A DNA stretch of 60,000 nt, from NCBI GenBank assembly GCA_914767715.1, contig OU612065.1, positions 4,094,001 through 4,154,000 of the forward strand. Direction: 5' to 3'. The notes beneath the pieces were generated by a model. The model searched no databases and was not told where the DNA came from. It saw only the letters and a program-made list of their open reading frames with translations. Position numbers and translations under genes: made by a program. Source of the stretch: Membranipora membranacea (lineage: Eukaryota > Bryozoa > Gymnolaemata > Cheilostomatida > Membraniporidae). Shown one piece after another: positions 1 to 13,900 of the stretch. Each line of letters starts with the position of its first letter. The stretch's first letter is position 1.

Positions 1-164
1 CCGTACCATAAAAATTAAGGAAATACAACCAATGTATAAACCAGTGAAATGTCTTGTACTTCAATTGCAACCAATCAGAAATCCTGACAATAATTAAAGC
101 ACAAAGTACAAGACATTTCATTGGTTAATACATTGGTTGTATTTCCTTAATTTATATAGTACGG
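1..164. repeat. Foldback MITE-like element
   Basis: The first ~62 bases (starting CCGTACCATA) are repeated as a near-perfect inverted copy at about 104-164, ending TAGTACGG. Both arms share the words AAGGAAATACAACCAATGTA and GAAATGTCTTGTACTT with only a few mismatches. A ~40-bp spacer separates them. This is the structure of a non-autonomous terminal-inverted-repeat element. The left end is at the window edge, so the true boundary and any target duplication cannot be seen. Confidence 0.85.
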
Positions 165-1561
165 ACAATCATGAAAAAACCTGAAAGTGTATATAAACAT
201 TGGCTATTTCTGAATTTATCCGTCTGCGCATGATTTTAAAAGATTTTTGAACTGAAATTGGTTGCTGAAAGAGCTACAGGTGACTAAATCCATCAAATGA
301 GGTATGTATGAGCAGCTTAGAAGGTAGTCTTTCAAACAGAATACTCAGGGAAGTGCTGTCCAAATTTCTTTTGACTCCAGTGACCATGAAAGTTGGATGT
401 GTCTTCTAAACCATGAATTACCTTCAAACAACAAAACAGCAAAAACTCCAGGGGGGCAGTCAAACATTTCCAAAATCCCAGGTTTTAGAGTCGACCTGTG
501 GTTTTGTATAATAAAAATATATTATAATCTTTGTAAGCCCATGGCCAATCAATGATTTGAACTCCCTCTCCATTGGATTGGTCCAATTATTAGTGTAAGC
601 CAAAAAGGACTGCGAGTAAAAGTACCTTACTATTCCTCAGGTAGTCGGTAAGCCTACCATTACTTCTTCTGCCTATTTTATTTCTAACTCACTCATGAAA
701 TAGATAGACGTACAAACTAACTAGGTAGTAGACCTCCTATGACCAGGGGAGGTGAGACTGGTTTATCATAATTAATGATGAATTTTACCAAAGCCTACAA
801 TACATGCTTATAACCCTATTGTAACTACAGATCTATGGTTATTTTTATAATGGTTCACACTTACTGAATAATTAAATTATGATAATAATTCTAGCTCTGT
901 GTCATTTTGAGTGTATTGTGTTCACTTTGTATGGTGTCTGCAGGTTGCATTCGAATGGCAATTAGGTCAAACTCAGCTCACCTGCTAGCAGTTTCGTTTT
1001 GTTTTATTGGAGAAAAACTTGGTCCAGTGCCAGTGTTGTCTCAAGACTTTTATGGTCCACAACATGTCAGCATAAAGGCTCTTTAGAGAGCTCACAATAG
1101 TGAATCTCTGTTGCGTGTCTTTGTTATTGATGCCTTCAATTAATAACTACTAGAACCATGGTTGGAGTTGGTACCAAATACCCTTAGGCATCTTACATAT
1201 TTCTGGATATTGTTGAACAAGGATGCACATAAAAAATTATTGTCATGCTGCAAAATTACGGGTATTCGCATCAGAGATCCTAACAGTGTAACATGGAGAG
1301 TGTGCATGCGCTGTGAAACAATTCAGAGGTAAATTCTAGACATGTTGACATAATAAGTTGCATTACTTCTTTGACCCTGTTTGCTCTGAGGTGTACTTTG
1401 ATAAAAAATATTTTATGTCTTCCCAATCTCGAGCAACTGCCTGATAAACCTTGATGGATTTGCTGTTTTTACTTTCGACAACACTTAAATTTTGGAAAAT
1501 CTACTTTTTTTGCAGCTTCTTGTAAATACTATAAATATTGGCTCAAAGCCTCAGATATAAG
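165..1561. other. Intergenic, upstream of the helicase gene
   Basis: No coding exon, RNA gene or clear repeat was recognised. The last few hundred bases should hold the promoter and 5' UTR of the downstream helicase gene, but no core promoter element stands out. Confidence 0.4.
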
Positions 1562-4500
1562 ATGGAGGCTGATGACGATGTTGTTGATTTCTACGAGATG
1601 GGGTTGGATGAACGTATACTCAAGGTTTGTTTATATAATCTATCTTGACTCTAGATCAGTAGATTGCTTTGATATTTTAACATAGCATTTTCCAATTAGA
1701 TCCAATATAGGTCAACCTCCTGCCATGTCAAAAATTGATATTAAGATAAATCCATCTACCCTCCAGTATTGCTATGATACCACAAAATAAAATGGATAGG
1801 CCTATGCTTTGATTTAATCAATCCCTCCAACCTCGTCCAAATTAGGATGACAAATGCTACTACTTTTAGCTGAATGGATAAATTCCACAAAAAAATTTAT
1901 TTCCCAGAATGAGAATGGTTTTGCATCAAATGTTATACATTCTAGGCAATAGCCAAGCTAGGTTGGGGGAAACCTACACTGATTCAAGAGAAGACAATCC
2001 CTCTTGCACTAGAAGGTAAAGACGTTTTAGCTCGAGCTCGAACAGGCACTGGCAAAACAGGTTGTTTCCTGATTCCTATGATACAGAAGATACTGAGTAT
2101 CAAAAAGGTATGTCAATCAGGTGCAATTACCGCGTTGCCACCATCTTATTGTGCAGCAATTATCCATATTTTGTGTATTTGTTGCTGAAACATTGTTTGC
2201 TTGTGATCCTGTTGTCACATCAATGTTATTTTCATAAAGTGATCCAAACTATGTACACCCCTGTTTTATTGTTTTTCAGAGCTCACGAGAGCAGTCAGTC
2301 AGAGCTATCATCATGACTCCATCCAAAGAGCTTTGTAACCAGGCCTATCAGAATTTGCAGGTATTGTATATGATATTGAGACTTAAGTATTGTGCCAACA
2401 AAAAAACAAACTGAATCTTGACTCAAGACCATCTGGATTATCAAAGTTCGTGGTGAAGTGGCTTCCTTTCATTTTCTGGATCTAATTTTAATGCATGGTG
2501 AGAATCCTCGGTGATCGGTGATGCTCATTCAAAGACTACCCTCAGACAAAATAAAACAGATTTATCCACAAACATTGTTGAAGAATGTCATATGCACATT
2601 GGTTTTGTGGCCATCCTTTTGACTGCATATAATTCCAGAATTATCTCACATATTTTATGACAATGATGAATTATAATTTGTGTACAAATTCAAAACTCAG
2701 CATTCCAAAATTATTGACTAACTGACATATCTTAGCTTATTTGAGTTGATTTGCAAGCTAGTGATTGGCAGGGTAAATCTCTCCAAATGCAGTTAGTAAG
2801 TTATGGTCATCACTCATGCTGATGAATAAAAGAAATCTGTGTCACTTTTTGAAGCTGCTGACAAACTATTGCGCCAAAGAAATACGAGGAATGGATATCT
2901 CGGGCCAAGTTGCTTTGTCATCACAAAAGTAAGTAGTGTATTTGGTAGTCACATATTTCCTAACCAATAACATAAATATTAATATGGAGTATCTTTCATA
3001 TATTAATTTTGTAATTCACCATCAAGAAAATGACACTGCCCAAATTGCTTTAACAATGACCTTCTGATGCATCCTATGTAGGCCTATGCTGATGGATAAG
3101 CCAGACATAGTGGTAGGAACACCAAGCAGATTTATAGCTCATCTCAAGGCAGGCAATCTACAGATCAAAGACTCTGTAGAGATGGTCGTCGTTGATGAGG
3201 CAGATCTGGTCTTCTCTTTTGGTTACGAATCTGATATGAAAGCTCTGATGAGGTACATTATCTGTGTAGAATCTTTGTATCTAGAAGCTCTGCTTATTTG
3301 GTTTCCTAACATCAATATGTAGCGTCTTAAGAGTGCTTAGACGGAGAATTTTGAATGTAGTGATAATTATGACATAATTGAATGAACTATGATAGGGGTT
3401 AAAGGTTAAAATACTAACCTACATATACAGAAACATTTATTAGTTTGTAGAGTATGTAACATGCCTGTCAACAATTTCCAACAGTATAATAGTTTATATA
3501 ATAGTCTGTAGTATGAGATTTTTTATTTACTACAGCTACTTTCCAAAGATATATCAGGCATTTCTGATGTCTGCCACTCTAAGTGATGATGTCAGATCTA
3601 TAAAGAGACTTATGTTACATAATCCTGTGATAGTGAAACTGGAGGAGACAAGTTTACCAGATACTACACAACTCACACAATACCACATCAAGTAAGACAA
3701 ATCGAGATTATAATTACCCTAGAGGAGCGAATACTAGCCTGTTTACTATAGCTAGTGTTGTGTGCAATGCTGGCTAACGCCAGTTTCCGCCGCTCCACTT
3801 TCACTATGGCCAGTTTCTGCCGCTCCACTTTCACTCTGGCCAGTTTCCGCCGCTCCATTTTCACTATGGCCAGTTTCCGCCGCTCCACTCTCACTATGGC
3901 CAGTTTCCGCCGCTCCACTTTCACTATGGCCAGTTTCCGCCGCTCCACTTTCACTATGGCCAGTTTCCGCCGCTCCACTTTCACTATGGCCAGTTTCCGC
4001 CGCTCCACTCTCACTATGGCCAGTTTCCGCCGCTCCACTTTCACTATGGCCAGTTTCCGCCGCTCCACTCTCACTATGGCGGGAGTTGATATCCGGTGAT
4101 TAGGTTGAGTAAAGGCTAGCTAGCCATTCCCCCATTTCAGACCGTAGCGGAACAGTGGGGATTTCCTCCTGAGGATACGTACTCCCTTTGTACCATGAAG
4201 CATGTGATATTATTATTATTTTATCTATATTCTGACTTTTGATTTTCACCCAGAGTGTTAAACCTTTAAAAGTCTCGCTACATAAAAAAGTGACACTTGT
4301 TTTAAAAAATCCTGTAAAAAAATCTATTCTCCGTAAGATATGATATGATAAAGGATGCTGTCCTCAACATGGGTTTGATTTGCTCAATGATCAGTGTGAT
4401 GGTTTAAGTGGGTGAGCTATAAACCATATAAAATATTTATATGTCTGTGGGGTTTTCTTGTTGTTTCCTGCTGTGAATGTTTTATGTAATGTTTATTTTT

Positions 4501-7500
4501 TTGCAGATGTGAGGATGAAGATAAATTTTTACTTCTCTATACATTAGTAAAGCTGAACCTGATCCGAGGAAAGTCACTTGTATTTGTCAATTCAGTCGAT
4601 CGATGTTACAAGTAAGTAGATTGGCCTTCTTTGTAGCATTATAGCTATGGTGAAGAGAGACTCATATAGTCACTCTACAGGCAGTGTGCTATTACACCGG
4701 ACCAGTGTATTAATAATAAAACCAGATCACCAAATAAAGCTTCATATATTCCATAAAACTGTTTTTAAATACACTCATACATTATACGTTCGACTTACGT
4801 TCGTTTTCACAGTCAAGCTTGGATGTCATCAGTCATCCTCATTATACTTCTGCAAGTAACATGAAACATATTTTGCAGGTTGAAGCTATTTTTGGGTCAT
4901 GTTGGTATACTTTCTTGCGTGCTGAATCCTGAATTACCCATCAACAGCAGGTAAACAAAGCAAAAAACTCATTTATCTGAGCCTTATTTCAGTTCGAGTT
5001 CAAAGGTAGTAAAATCCTTGAAAGTATGTACTGGATGGATGGACGGATGGATTTTATTACTATCACTGACAGCATTATTAAAAGAAAAAATGAGTCGCGA
5101 AATACAGTGTAATTGCTGGCACTTTGAATCAGCAAGAAAAAGCGAAGACACTTGGAATAAAAAATCAAATCTCTGTCTAAAAAAGTATTTTGTTTAAATT
5201 AAGAGTGATATGACGCAGAAAACAGTCTCTCCCCAGTGAGCTTCTATGTTTTACTGTACGGTATCTGCCAGATGGACATTTGATAGTATTTGACCTCTAA
5301 ATCAGGTGGAGTTTTGGCATCAATCGATAACACTGTGCAGTAAATTCAAATATCAATCCGCTTCTCTTTTAATCAAGTATTGATGGACAATATTTTATAA
5401 TGACAACCAGAGATTTTTACTCCATGAGAGCATAACTCTAACGTCTTAGAGTCGCCTATTCTTGGAATTGTATTAATATATCGAATTCTGGTTACTTCAT
5501 AATGTGCTAATATTTTGTCTCTACAAAGATGTCACATAGTGGACCAGTTCAACACCGGTACTTATGACATCATCATAGCATCAGATGAGATACCTACAGA
5601 ATCTTCTGACCAAAAAACTAAAAAAGAAAAAAAGAACAGATCTAAATCTAACAGAAAAGACACAGAATATGGAGTAGCACGAGGCATAGACTTCCAGGGT
5701 GTCTCAAATGTGATCAACTTTGACCTCCCAGCCTCATCTCAGGCTTACATTCACAGAGTTGGCAGGTAGGTGATAATACTCCTCCATCTACGGATCTACT
5801 GATCTTATCACTCCCAAGTATAAAACTTGATATCATGTGCGATATTTAGTTTTGTGCGAACTCGATGCAGGTTGTAATATCATACGTTGTTGATTGTTAC
5901 TGTAACATGTATATACATATTATGTATCAATGTATTGTTACAGAACCGCTAGAGGTAAGAATCAGGGAGCGGCTCTATCTTTTATCAGCATTGCTGAGAT
6001 GGCGAGATTTGAGAGCATCAAAAAGCAACTGGCTGATGAATATAGTAAGTTCGCACTTTTGCGTTGTTTTCATACAAAGTTTTGTTTCATTTTTGAAAAT
6101 GATGTTTCATGTCAATTTCCTCCAAAATTGCACACAGAGACTACAAACCCATACAAAAATCTTGTACAGTGTTTTTTTGTTAATTTTACTCCTTTTTGCA
6201 ATTTGTTGCTAAATCAGAAGTCCTCATATTACCTCTTATGTTTTTGTTATTATTACAGCTGATGTTGACAGTGTGTTCCAGCCATTTAACTTCAGAATGG
6301 AAGAGATAGAAGGATTCCGGTACCGAGCTAGAGTATGTATATTTGTGAATATGACTGTAATTCAATAAGTAACTATAGTATACATATGGCAACAGTGTTT
6401 TCTGACCTAAACACGAACTAAATGTTATACATTGAAGCATTTACAAGGAAATCCTCCTGTGCCATACTGCCATTGTCCAAACCTGGAATATGTCGGGACA
6501 ATTTATCTTTTACTCATTGCAGGATGCTTACAGAGCTACTACAGGTTATGCTGTTAGAAAGGCTAGACTTGGTGAGATCAAACATGAGATGTTCACTTCT
6601 GAAAAGCTCAAGGTAAGTAAATTATGTTGACTGCTTGTGACTTGATCTTTGAATTTTGTGACTGCTAAATTTACAGCTGAACTGAAACATCTGAAAAATG
6701 TATTAAATTGCAATATGCCACGTAATGCTGCCGTTTTGGCTTTGTTACTATTATTCGCTCTATGATTGGGGGGGGGGGGTTCTCATTGTACTATATTACT
6801 CTCGATTTGTTATTTGCTTACTTCAGACATATTTTGAGGAGAATCCGAGAGATAAGCAGATATTGAGACACGATACAGCCAGAGGTGTAGTAAAACTTCA
6901 ACAGCATCTCAAAAACGTACCAGATTATATCAGTAAGTAACTCACTGTGTGACTTGCCTGACATTTGAGAGGGTATTATAATTTAAAACTAAATCCAACA
7001 TTGAAGTTCCACTTTTTGTCCTGTTGTGGGAATTTCACTCTTCCTTTCAATTTTCTCCAATGTTATGATCAATTCGCTACCAAATTACCTCAAATATGCT
7101 GGTCTTTCTGCCATCCATACATATGAGGTGTATCAATATTATATATATAATCATATTCAACATTTTTCAGTACCTGAAACACTGAAAGCTCAGTCATCAA
7201 GCAGAAAGCGGAAGCGAGACTTCAAACCAAAAAAAGTTTCTTCAAGATCTCAACAAAATTACAAGGTATCATTGCAAACCTGCCAGCAACCGTTTACTGA
7301 GCACAATATGTTCATTCTTATGTCATCGATCACTAGGTGGGAACAAAAAACTGATCAGACTTGACTCTGCAATATCTCATTCAATCCTTTGTCCTATGCA
7401 CCCCCTGTTTCTAATATATTGATTTGATTGTTATTCTGTTCTTCCTCATACATATTCTCATTTTATAGCTATTGCTCTGAATTTTGCAGAAAAAGAAGTC

Positions 7501-7582
7501 TGATGCTCTCAAAAGTCTGGAGCTCTCAGCATCTAAACGAGGTGGAGCCAAAAAGAAACGGAATAAAACTAATCTAAAATGA
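1562..7582 (+). CDS. DDX56: ATP-dependent RNA helicase DDX56 (yeast Dbp9), 15 exons, 559 aa
   Basis: Nucleolar DEAD-box helicase needed to assemble the 60S ribosomal subunit. Exons: 1562-1624, 1946-2107, 2280-2360, 2855-2928, 3082-3252, 3536-3691, 4507-4611, 4879-4950, 5529-5765, 5944-6044, 6259-6332, 6523-6612, 6827-6932, 7171-7265, 7490-7582. Phase closes at every junction (1680 nt). Visible motifs: a Q-motif region PTLIQEK near 31-37, motif I ARTGTGKT (52-59), Ib-like VGTPSR (138-143), motif II DEAD (165-168), motif III SAT (196-198) and motif VI HRVGR (370-374). The acidic/lysine-rich insert before GVARGID is usual for this family, as are [11 protein letters not shown] and the basic lysine-rich tail. 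Human DDX56 has 547 residues. The start [16 protein letters not shown] aligns with the human N-terminus. A possible polyadenylation signal ATTAAA lies at 7655-7660. All catalytic motifs look intact. Confidence 0.96.
3781..4080. repeat. 30-bp minisatellite, 10 tandem copies, in a DDX56 intron
   Basis: Exactly ten head-to-tail 30-bp units, each CAGTTTCCGCCGCTCCACTT followed by TCACTATGGC, with only occasional T/C or C/A changes between copies. It sits in the intron between 3691 and 4507. Because 30 is a multiple of 3, stop-free frames run right through it on both strands. These are an artefact of the repeat and not genes. The near-identity of the units implies recent expansion or continuing homogenisation. 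Confidence 0.97.
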
Positions 7583-7938
7583 TCTGAATAATGAGTCAAT
7601 TTCAAATGTGTGCTTACTAAATTTCATCACAGAATACTACGCTGTATCTAACTGATTAAACTGTATTCTACGAAAAAACCTTTATAATCAATGAAAATGG
7701 GTAGAATATGGTGCGTAATTCCATGTTTAGCATGAATATCAAAGATATGTATAAATTATATGAAAATGCACATGTTAATTTAACTGCAACTGTCTACACA
7801 TTGGCACTTGGAATTGTATAAGATATATATATATATATACAAACAAACTCACAAACAGACCAATGAACCATGAGAGAGTTCATTGAACAGACAAACTGAG
7901 AGTAATTATCACAGAGTAGATATGGTTCACCCTTAAGA

Positions 7939-10900
7939 CTAGAAGGATTGACTGTTATCTTTCGATGAATCTTGGGGAGATAGTTCCACAACAGATGATC
8001 CTTTGGTCAGCCCAGCGATAGTGTTATGTGCTGCATGGATTTTGAAATGTAGTCGAGACTCCAATGCGTATCCTTTGTAATTAGATCTATTTCAGAAGAA
8101 AAATAAAAACAGGCGGTTGTTGAGCTGAACATAAAAACCATATTAATTTGAAAACTAGACGAGCTACAGACGCCCAACATCATCTCCTCATAGACGGAAT
8201 ACGAGTAACTTATTTATTATTGAGTCTATGCATTTACTGAACTACAAAATTTAAGGATAAGAAAAGAACATTAAAAAAAATGTGAAGACATGATAATATG
8301 GGTTGGTGATTTGATGGATGTGTAAACCGAGTATTGACTGAATTCTGGGCCCAGTTTATTTTGGGAGGGGATCTCTCTCGGCCAAGGGCAATTTTGTTAA
8401 TCGGGTTCTGGTTTTTGGTCCGTATTGATTTTCTCCTTATGAGAATGCATTGTTGTGTGGGGTTGGTAATCTAAGGTTATAATGGTAAAACCCATTATTC
8501 TTTCAGTTACCTTCAGCCACATAGCATGAATAACTTTAAACCTGGCTGAGCATATAACTTCAAATACTTTATACTTTGTTCTGAACTCATAGAGAGTGAG
8601 AAGGTATAGGCTATGGCACTACCTGTTTTAGACAGGGCGGTTAGTTAACCTGGGCAGGCTGTCGGGGGTGGGTGGGGAGGGTTGGACAGGCTGGGTAAAT
8701 TCGTCGTGACCTCCCCATCCACCCACGTCAGCCTGCCCAGACTAGCAGTTAGTGAGAAAACTGGATGGAGGCTAAGATCGCCATATTTATTGTGAATTTG
8801 TTTATGGTTATCTCTTATATTTGAGATCTAAAGAGAAGTTCAGCTCATTTAAAACATTACTATTCAACCATATATTATCAACTTGAACAACATCATTGAT
8901 GACATTATTTCCTTTCTGTTTCTTTTTTTTGTTTTAATTTTTTTTCTGGCATTGAGTGCAAAACATTTCCAATGAGATGACTTTGGTTGATTATAAAATT
9001 ATATATACAGGTGCTCAGAAAGACAATGTGTCATTATTAGGGATTAGGAAGGGATTAAAATGACAAGACTATCTATTGGGCCAATTTCTGTATTATATAT
9101 AATTATCAAGATGTTTGCGGGGACTTCACATGAGGCGTGAAAATGGGAAGTGGAACCAACAATGAATCTAGGACAAACCCCCTGCCTACAGTAGCATATT
9201 AATGTGACAGTCCTACTAACCACTCTTGTCATTATTTCACTTTTAACATGACCTAAGGATAACACTTTGAGCAAGATTAGAGAATTAAGGATAACAGCAG
9301 TTTTCAGTTGGAGAGTGAAGCATATATCATCACAGATTAGACTTTGCTGTAATACTTACTTAGCAGCCTCCAGTAGATCTTTAGCTTCACCATACTCCTG
9401 CATTTTTATCCTAAGTAGAGCCTGTTCTACTGCTGCCCATGGCACCAGATAAGCATCAAACTTTACCTCCTTTGCGCTGCAACAGACATTTTATATAATA
9501 ATATTATGCATAAACAGTGGTAAATATATATCTGAATATCTAGGGCAAAATAAATTGTACAGGCAGACTGAACACTTTATACAGTAAATCTTTGATATGA
9601 GATTTGTTGGGCTTGCTATAGTGGTACTCACTTGTTGATGATTTCCTGATAGCACATATCTGCCTGAAATAGTTGACCTCTTATGCCCAAACATATTCCC
9701 TTCAGTAATAATGCTAAAGAGTAGTTGTCATAGTAAAACTTCATACCATCTAAAAGAGAACAACATTGTGTGAGCTTGACAAAAATAGTAGTGAACTAAA
9801 TCACATATTTGATCCAAGTACTACTAGAACTCTAAACGTTATAGATCCTTCAATTGTTCCAAAAAAAGAATTGAGTTTTTGTTACAAGATGGTTAAAAAG
9901 AAAATGTCTGATCTAGAGAAGTGACGTAACAGCGGAATAATACAGTATGATACCTTATACAAGGATCATGCGAACCTACGGAAATACTCATTTGTGGTGC
10001 TGATGAGAAGTACCTAGATACAATCATTTTATTACTACGTGTATGATCTTACCTTTTCTTGATGTTAAATTATTTATGGTGTCTTCTACTATTTGACTGA
10101 TTAAGTCTAGGAGTTCTGGTTTTCTACCTATGATCGCAAAGCCGTTCCACACATATATCATCTCCTACAATAACAACATACACACAGACTTAAAGTAGAG
10201 TACAACCCTGACACCACTAGATATAAATCCACTTGGAATTTGCCTTCACAAATAGGCAACACACTCAACAAAAAAAAATCCTAGGTATAAGCTCTGCGTC
10301 TGCACCACAAGGCAGCCAGCAGCCCCTAAACCCTTACAAAAAACTGAATTAAACTGGGAAGCTATGTTATGTTTATAATCTCATAGAAAAGCTTTTTTTT
10401 TTCTTTATTGACGTTTAAAACATTCTTTTTGTAGATGTTTTTTCAATTGACATGACTTGTTTAATTATTTTGATTAAAACAAACAAAATATAACTGATTC
10501 AATTTTAGAAACAAATCCTTTTCTATATCAATTTTTTTTCCAGCAATAAACTTATTTCGAGAGTATTAACACTTGGCCAATCATATTGGGTATGCCTGTT
10601 ATTGAAACAAAATTGTGGAAGAGAGTTTGCAATGGAAATAATTAAAATTTTCTAATTTAATATTTTTTATAACATGCAAATTTAGAAGTAGTACATCATT
10701 ACGCATCAAATATCAAAATATAACTTTAGTGGTTGTCGCTACTTTAATAATAAGTCTATGAACATACACCATCCAATGTACGATAACAGCAGCAAAGCTT
10801 CACATATAGAGACCATCTTAGGTTGGATTACATTAGGACTAATTGCACAACGGCTGGATAGTACAGAACAAGTTTGTTCCCTCTGTGGTGGCAGAGTGCT

Positions 10901-13900
10901 TTTGCAAAAGTCGGGTATTGATGCGCAACAGGCACGACGGCCTGATAAACGGCTTTTTAGGTACTCCTCGGCATTCACAGAAGGAACAAACTTGTTCTAT
11001 GGAAACCATGTTCGCAATATGTACAAATTCTTAAAGTAGTCATCGAGATAAGTGTTCAAGTTTATATGTAGTACATAAAGTGCAATACTACTCAATGCAT
11101 TTAATTTCTTGTATAAAGAAAGTTGAAAGAATACTCACCAATGCTGCCAGTGTTAGCTCATTGTCTTGTGCCTTGTAGAGTTTTACTTTCTTGAGCGCAA
11201 ACTTTTCTATTGGTAGTGACTTTCCAGCGAATCGCTGAACCAGACCTGGTACTTGGCTAAAAAACAAATGTTCAGTTGTGTCACCTGAATAGCCATCATA
11301 CACATCAGAAGATAATGTTAACCCACATCTTAACCTTCGTATCCCCTAGCATGGCGCGCAAAGAAAAAATAATACAAATTTGAGCTATTCATCCTTTAGC
11401 AATGATAGGGCAATTGCCAAGCACCTAGTTGTTAAATAACAATACCCTGGGACCTCCCTGCCTGGATACATCGAGTGGAAAGCCTGCTTTATTGTAAGCT
11501 TACCTGTATAGATCGTCGACGAGTTGTTTAGTTTTATCAGATTGATCACAGAGGGCAAGGAAAGATCCTTTTAGGTATATGTATGTAGCTTTACTCCATT
11601 TGTTCTCATTGGCTAGTTTCTCCGCATATTTCATGGCAAACAGCCAATCACATTTGTAGGCGTGGCACCACATCAGCTCCCAGTAACAAATGTGATGAAA
11701 CTGCTTCCATTCTGATTGGCTCTCCACAGATGAAGAGAGAAGTTTGACTCCTGTGTCTATATTGCCTTTGATCTGCTCTATTCTACCGTGGAAGAATAGG
11801 AATAGGGCGCTCTGAAGAGAGAAAAACATGCTTCTAACTCACAAAAAGAGGAGATATGATACATTCCATGAATTGTAGTGTGAATGTGAATATTTGAGTA
11901 AGAATGAGCCTATCATTTATAATGGAATGATATGGTGTAATAAAGTTTTGTTTATATTCATATTATCTAGAATTATCTAGAATTCACATCACATTCATAC
12001 TACTAAGTCACTGCACCTGAGGGAACTGCTGTAATACTGGTCTGACTACTTCCTCTGCTAGTTTGATATCACCTTCCCCTGTACCTGCAAAACACCAGGT
12101 AGCTCACCATGTAATTTTAAAATTTATGTCTGGAAGTTTTGGTCTTCTCTTGAGGCACTGATAGACTAATATTATAATCTCCATGCACAACCAACAAAGT
12201 TTATGTAATAGCTCACTGATGTATATTGATTGGTATTCATGTCCCAGACTCCCAGGGGTGGGGCGTAAAACATGTGGGCCGGGTCAACAGTGTAAGTAGT
12301 AATTTGTGGAATTATTGCATGAAGTCAAGGCATACTAGGCATACTAGTAATGCATTTGAGAGTGTAGTAGCCACATACCCAGTATATAGACAATAAGTGT
12401 GTGATACGCCAGTAAAACAAGTGAACACAACGGGCCTCTAAGAGAACTCAGCTTGTTAGATCCGATCCGCAATTCACTCAATCCTACACTCTATAATCAC
12501 AGAAAAGTAAGTTAGATTCATATACACATGTATTTACGGGGAACAATATGCTGCTTAACAGTGGTAGCAATTTGCCTAAAACACAGACATAGAATCAACT
12601 CAATAATTTTAATCTGCTTAGGCGTTGGTAATAATTGGGTATACTGGCCATTGCACTTTTATGATGATGAGAATTATACAACTGAGGCAATAGCTAACAC
12701 ACTTTGGCTTCTACACAACATTACCCAACTGCCAATGACTTCAAATACCCTAAGGATTCAAAACATGCGATTTCATCTGCAAAATTAAAAGTATGTCAGC
12801 AATGGAGTTTGTAAAACCAGCAAATCTGTTTCATGAACTGGAAATGGATGCAATTCTGTTTTGTGTAAATATCACATACTACAGCTTTAGCTACTATGCT
12901 CACCCGATTACCAGAAAATCCAACAAACTCCAAAAGCTTGAGTACCCTTGAAGGAAGTTGTGAGATCATCTAAAAAGATCAGAACCTTTAATAATAGACA
13001 TTCCTGAGAGGGAAAATGGATTGAAACAGGAATACTGTCATGTGAGTTTGGACGATGCAGTGGTGACACAAATTATATACCACATGAATAGTCATTTCAT
13101 GTTTTACGCAATTTCATTTATTAGTTATTGTTGCAAGGAAACATTATGGAGCACAGGAGTCTATTTTGACAGTATTATCATATGGGCTGTGACAAGTTAG
13201 GTCAAGTTATATCTTCTCACAGTATAAAGAGTTAAAAATAGGACAAAAATATGGAGAAGTGAGCATGGGGTATAATTTTCAGTCACCATTTTCTGCCCTG
13301 TTACGACATAAGTAATAGTTATCAAAAAAAATCATCATGAGCCTCAAACAACACGCTTACAGGAGAGAGTAAACATCGTACAAAGTTAGTGAAGACAACA
13401 GCACAATGGCAAATAAAAGCCTTACCAAGTTGAATGCACCAACGCCCATATTTACACCACTGACAAAATGTTCATAGTCTGTGAGAGTTGACTTATCGCG
13501 ACTCTCTGCAATCTTCCGGCATTCTCTACATGAAAGAAAAATACAAATTGTCAAGTTGATAGCTGACAGGGGACTCCTTTATCAGCAAATTTAATGTAAA
13601 AAATTGTCTGATAAATAAATGCATGACCATGTGAATTAAGATATACCCATAGACTTAATAATATTATTAAGTCTATGGATATACCCCAAAGTAAATTAAA
13701 CCTAGAGACACAAATTTAACTCACTTGTAAGATTGGTAGCAGGTTTTTATCTTCAGGGCTCCTTTAATAAAACTCATGAGATTCTCATCCTGGACAAAGC
13801 TCAGTAATGCCCTCAGTAATAAAGCCTCCGCAAACACCAACTCAGCGTGTACCTCCACTATATATAAAATAGAGCGAGGATTAATTCAACCTACTCATAC

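Noticed and set aside
3688-4103. Three overlapping open frames with repeated VERRKLAIV / [10 protein letters not shown] / [10 protein letters not shown] peptides
   Set aside because: They are translations of the 30-bp intronic minisatellite; open frames follow from a unit length divisible by three.
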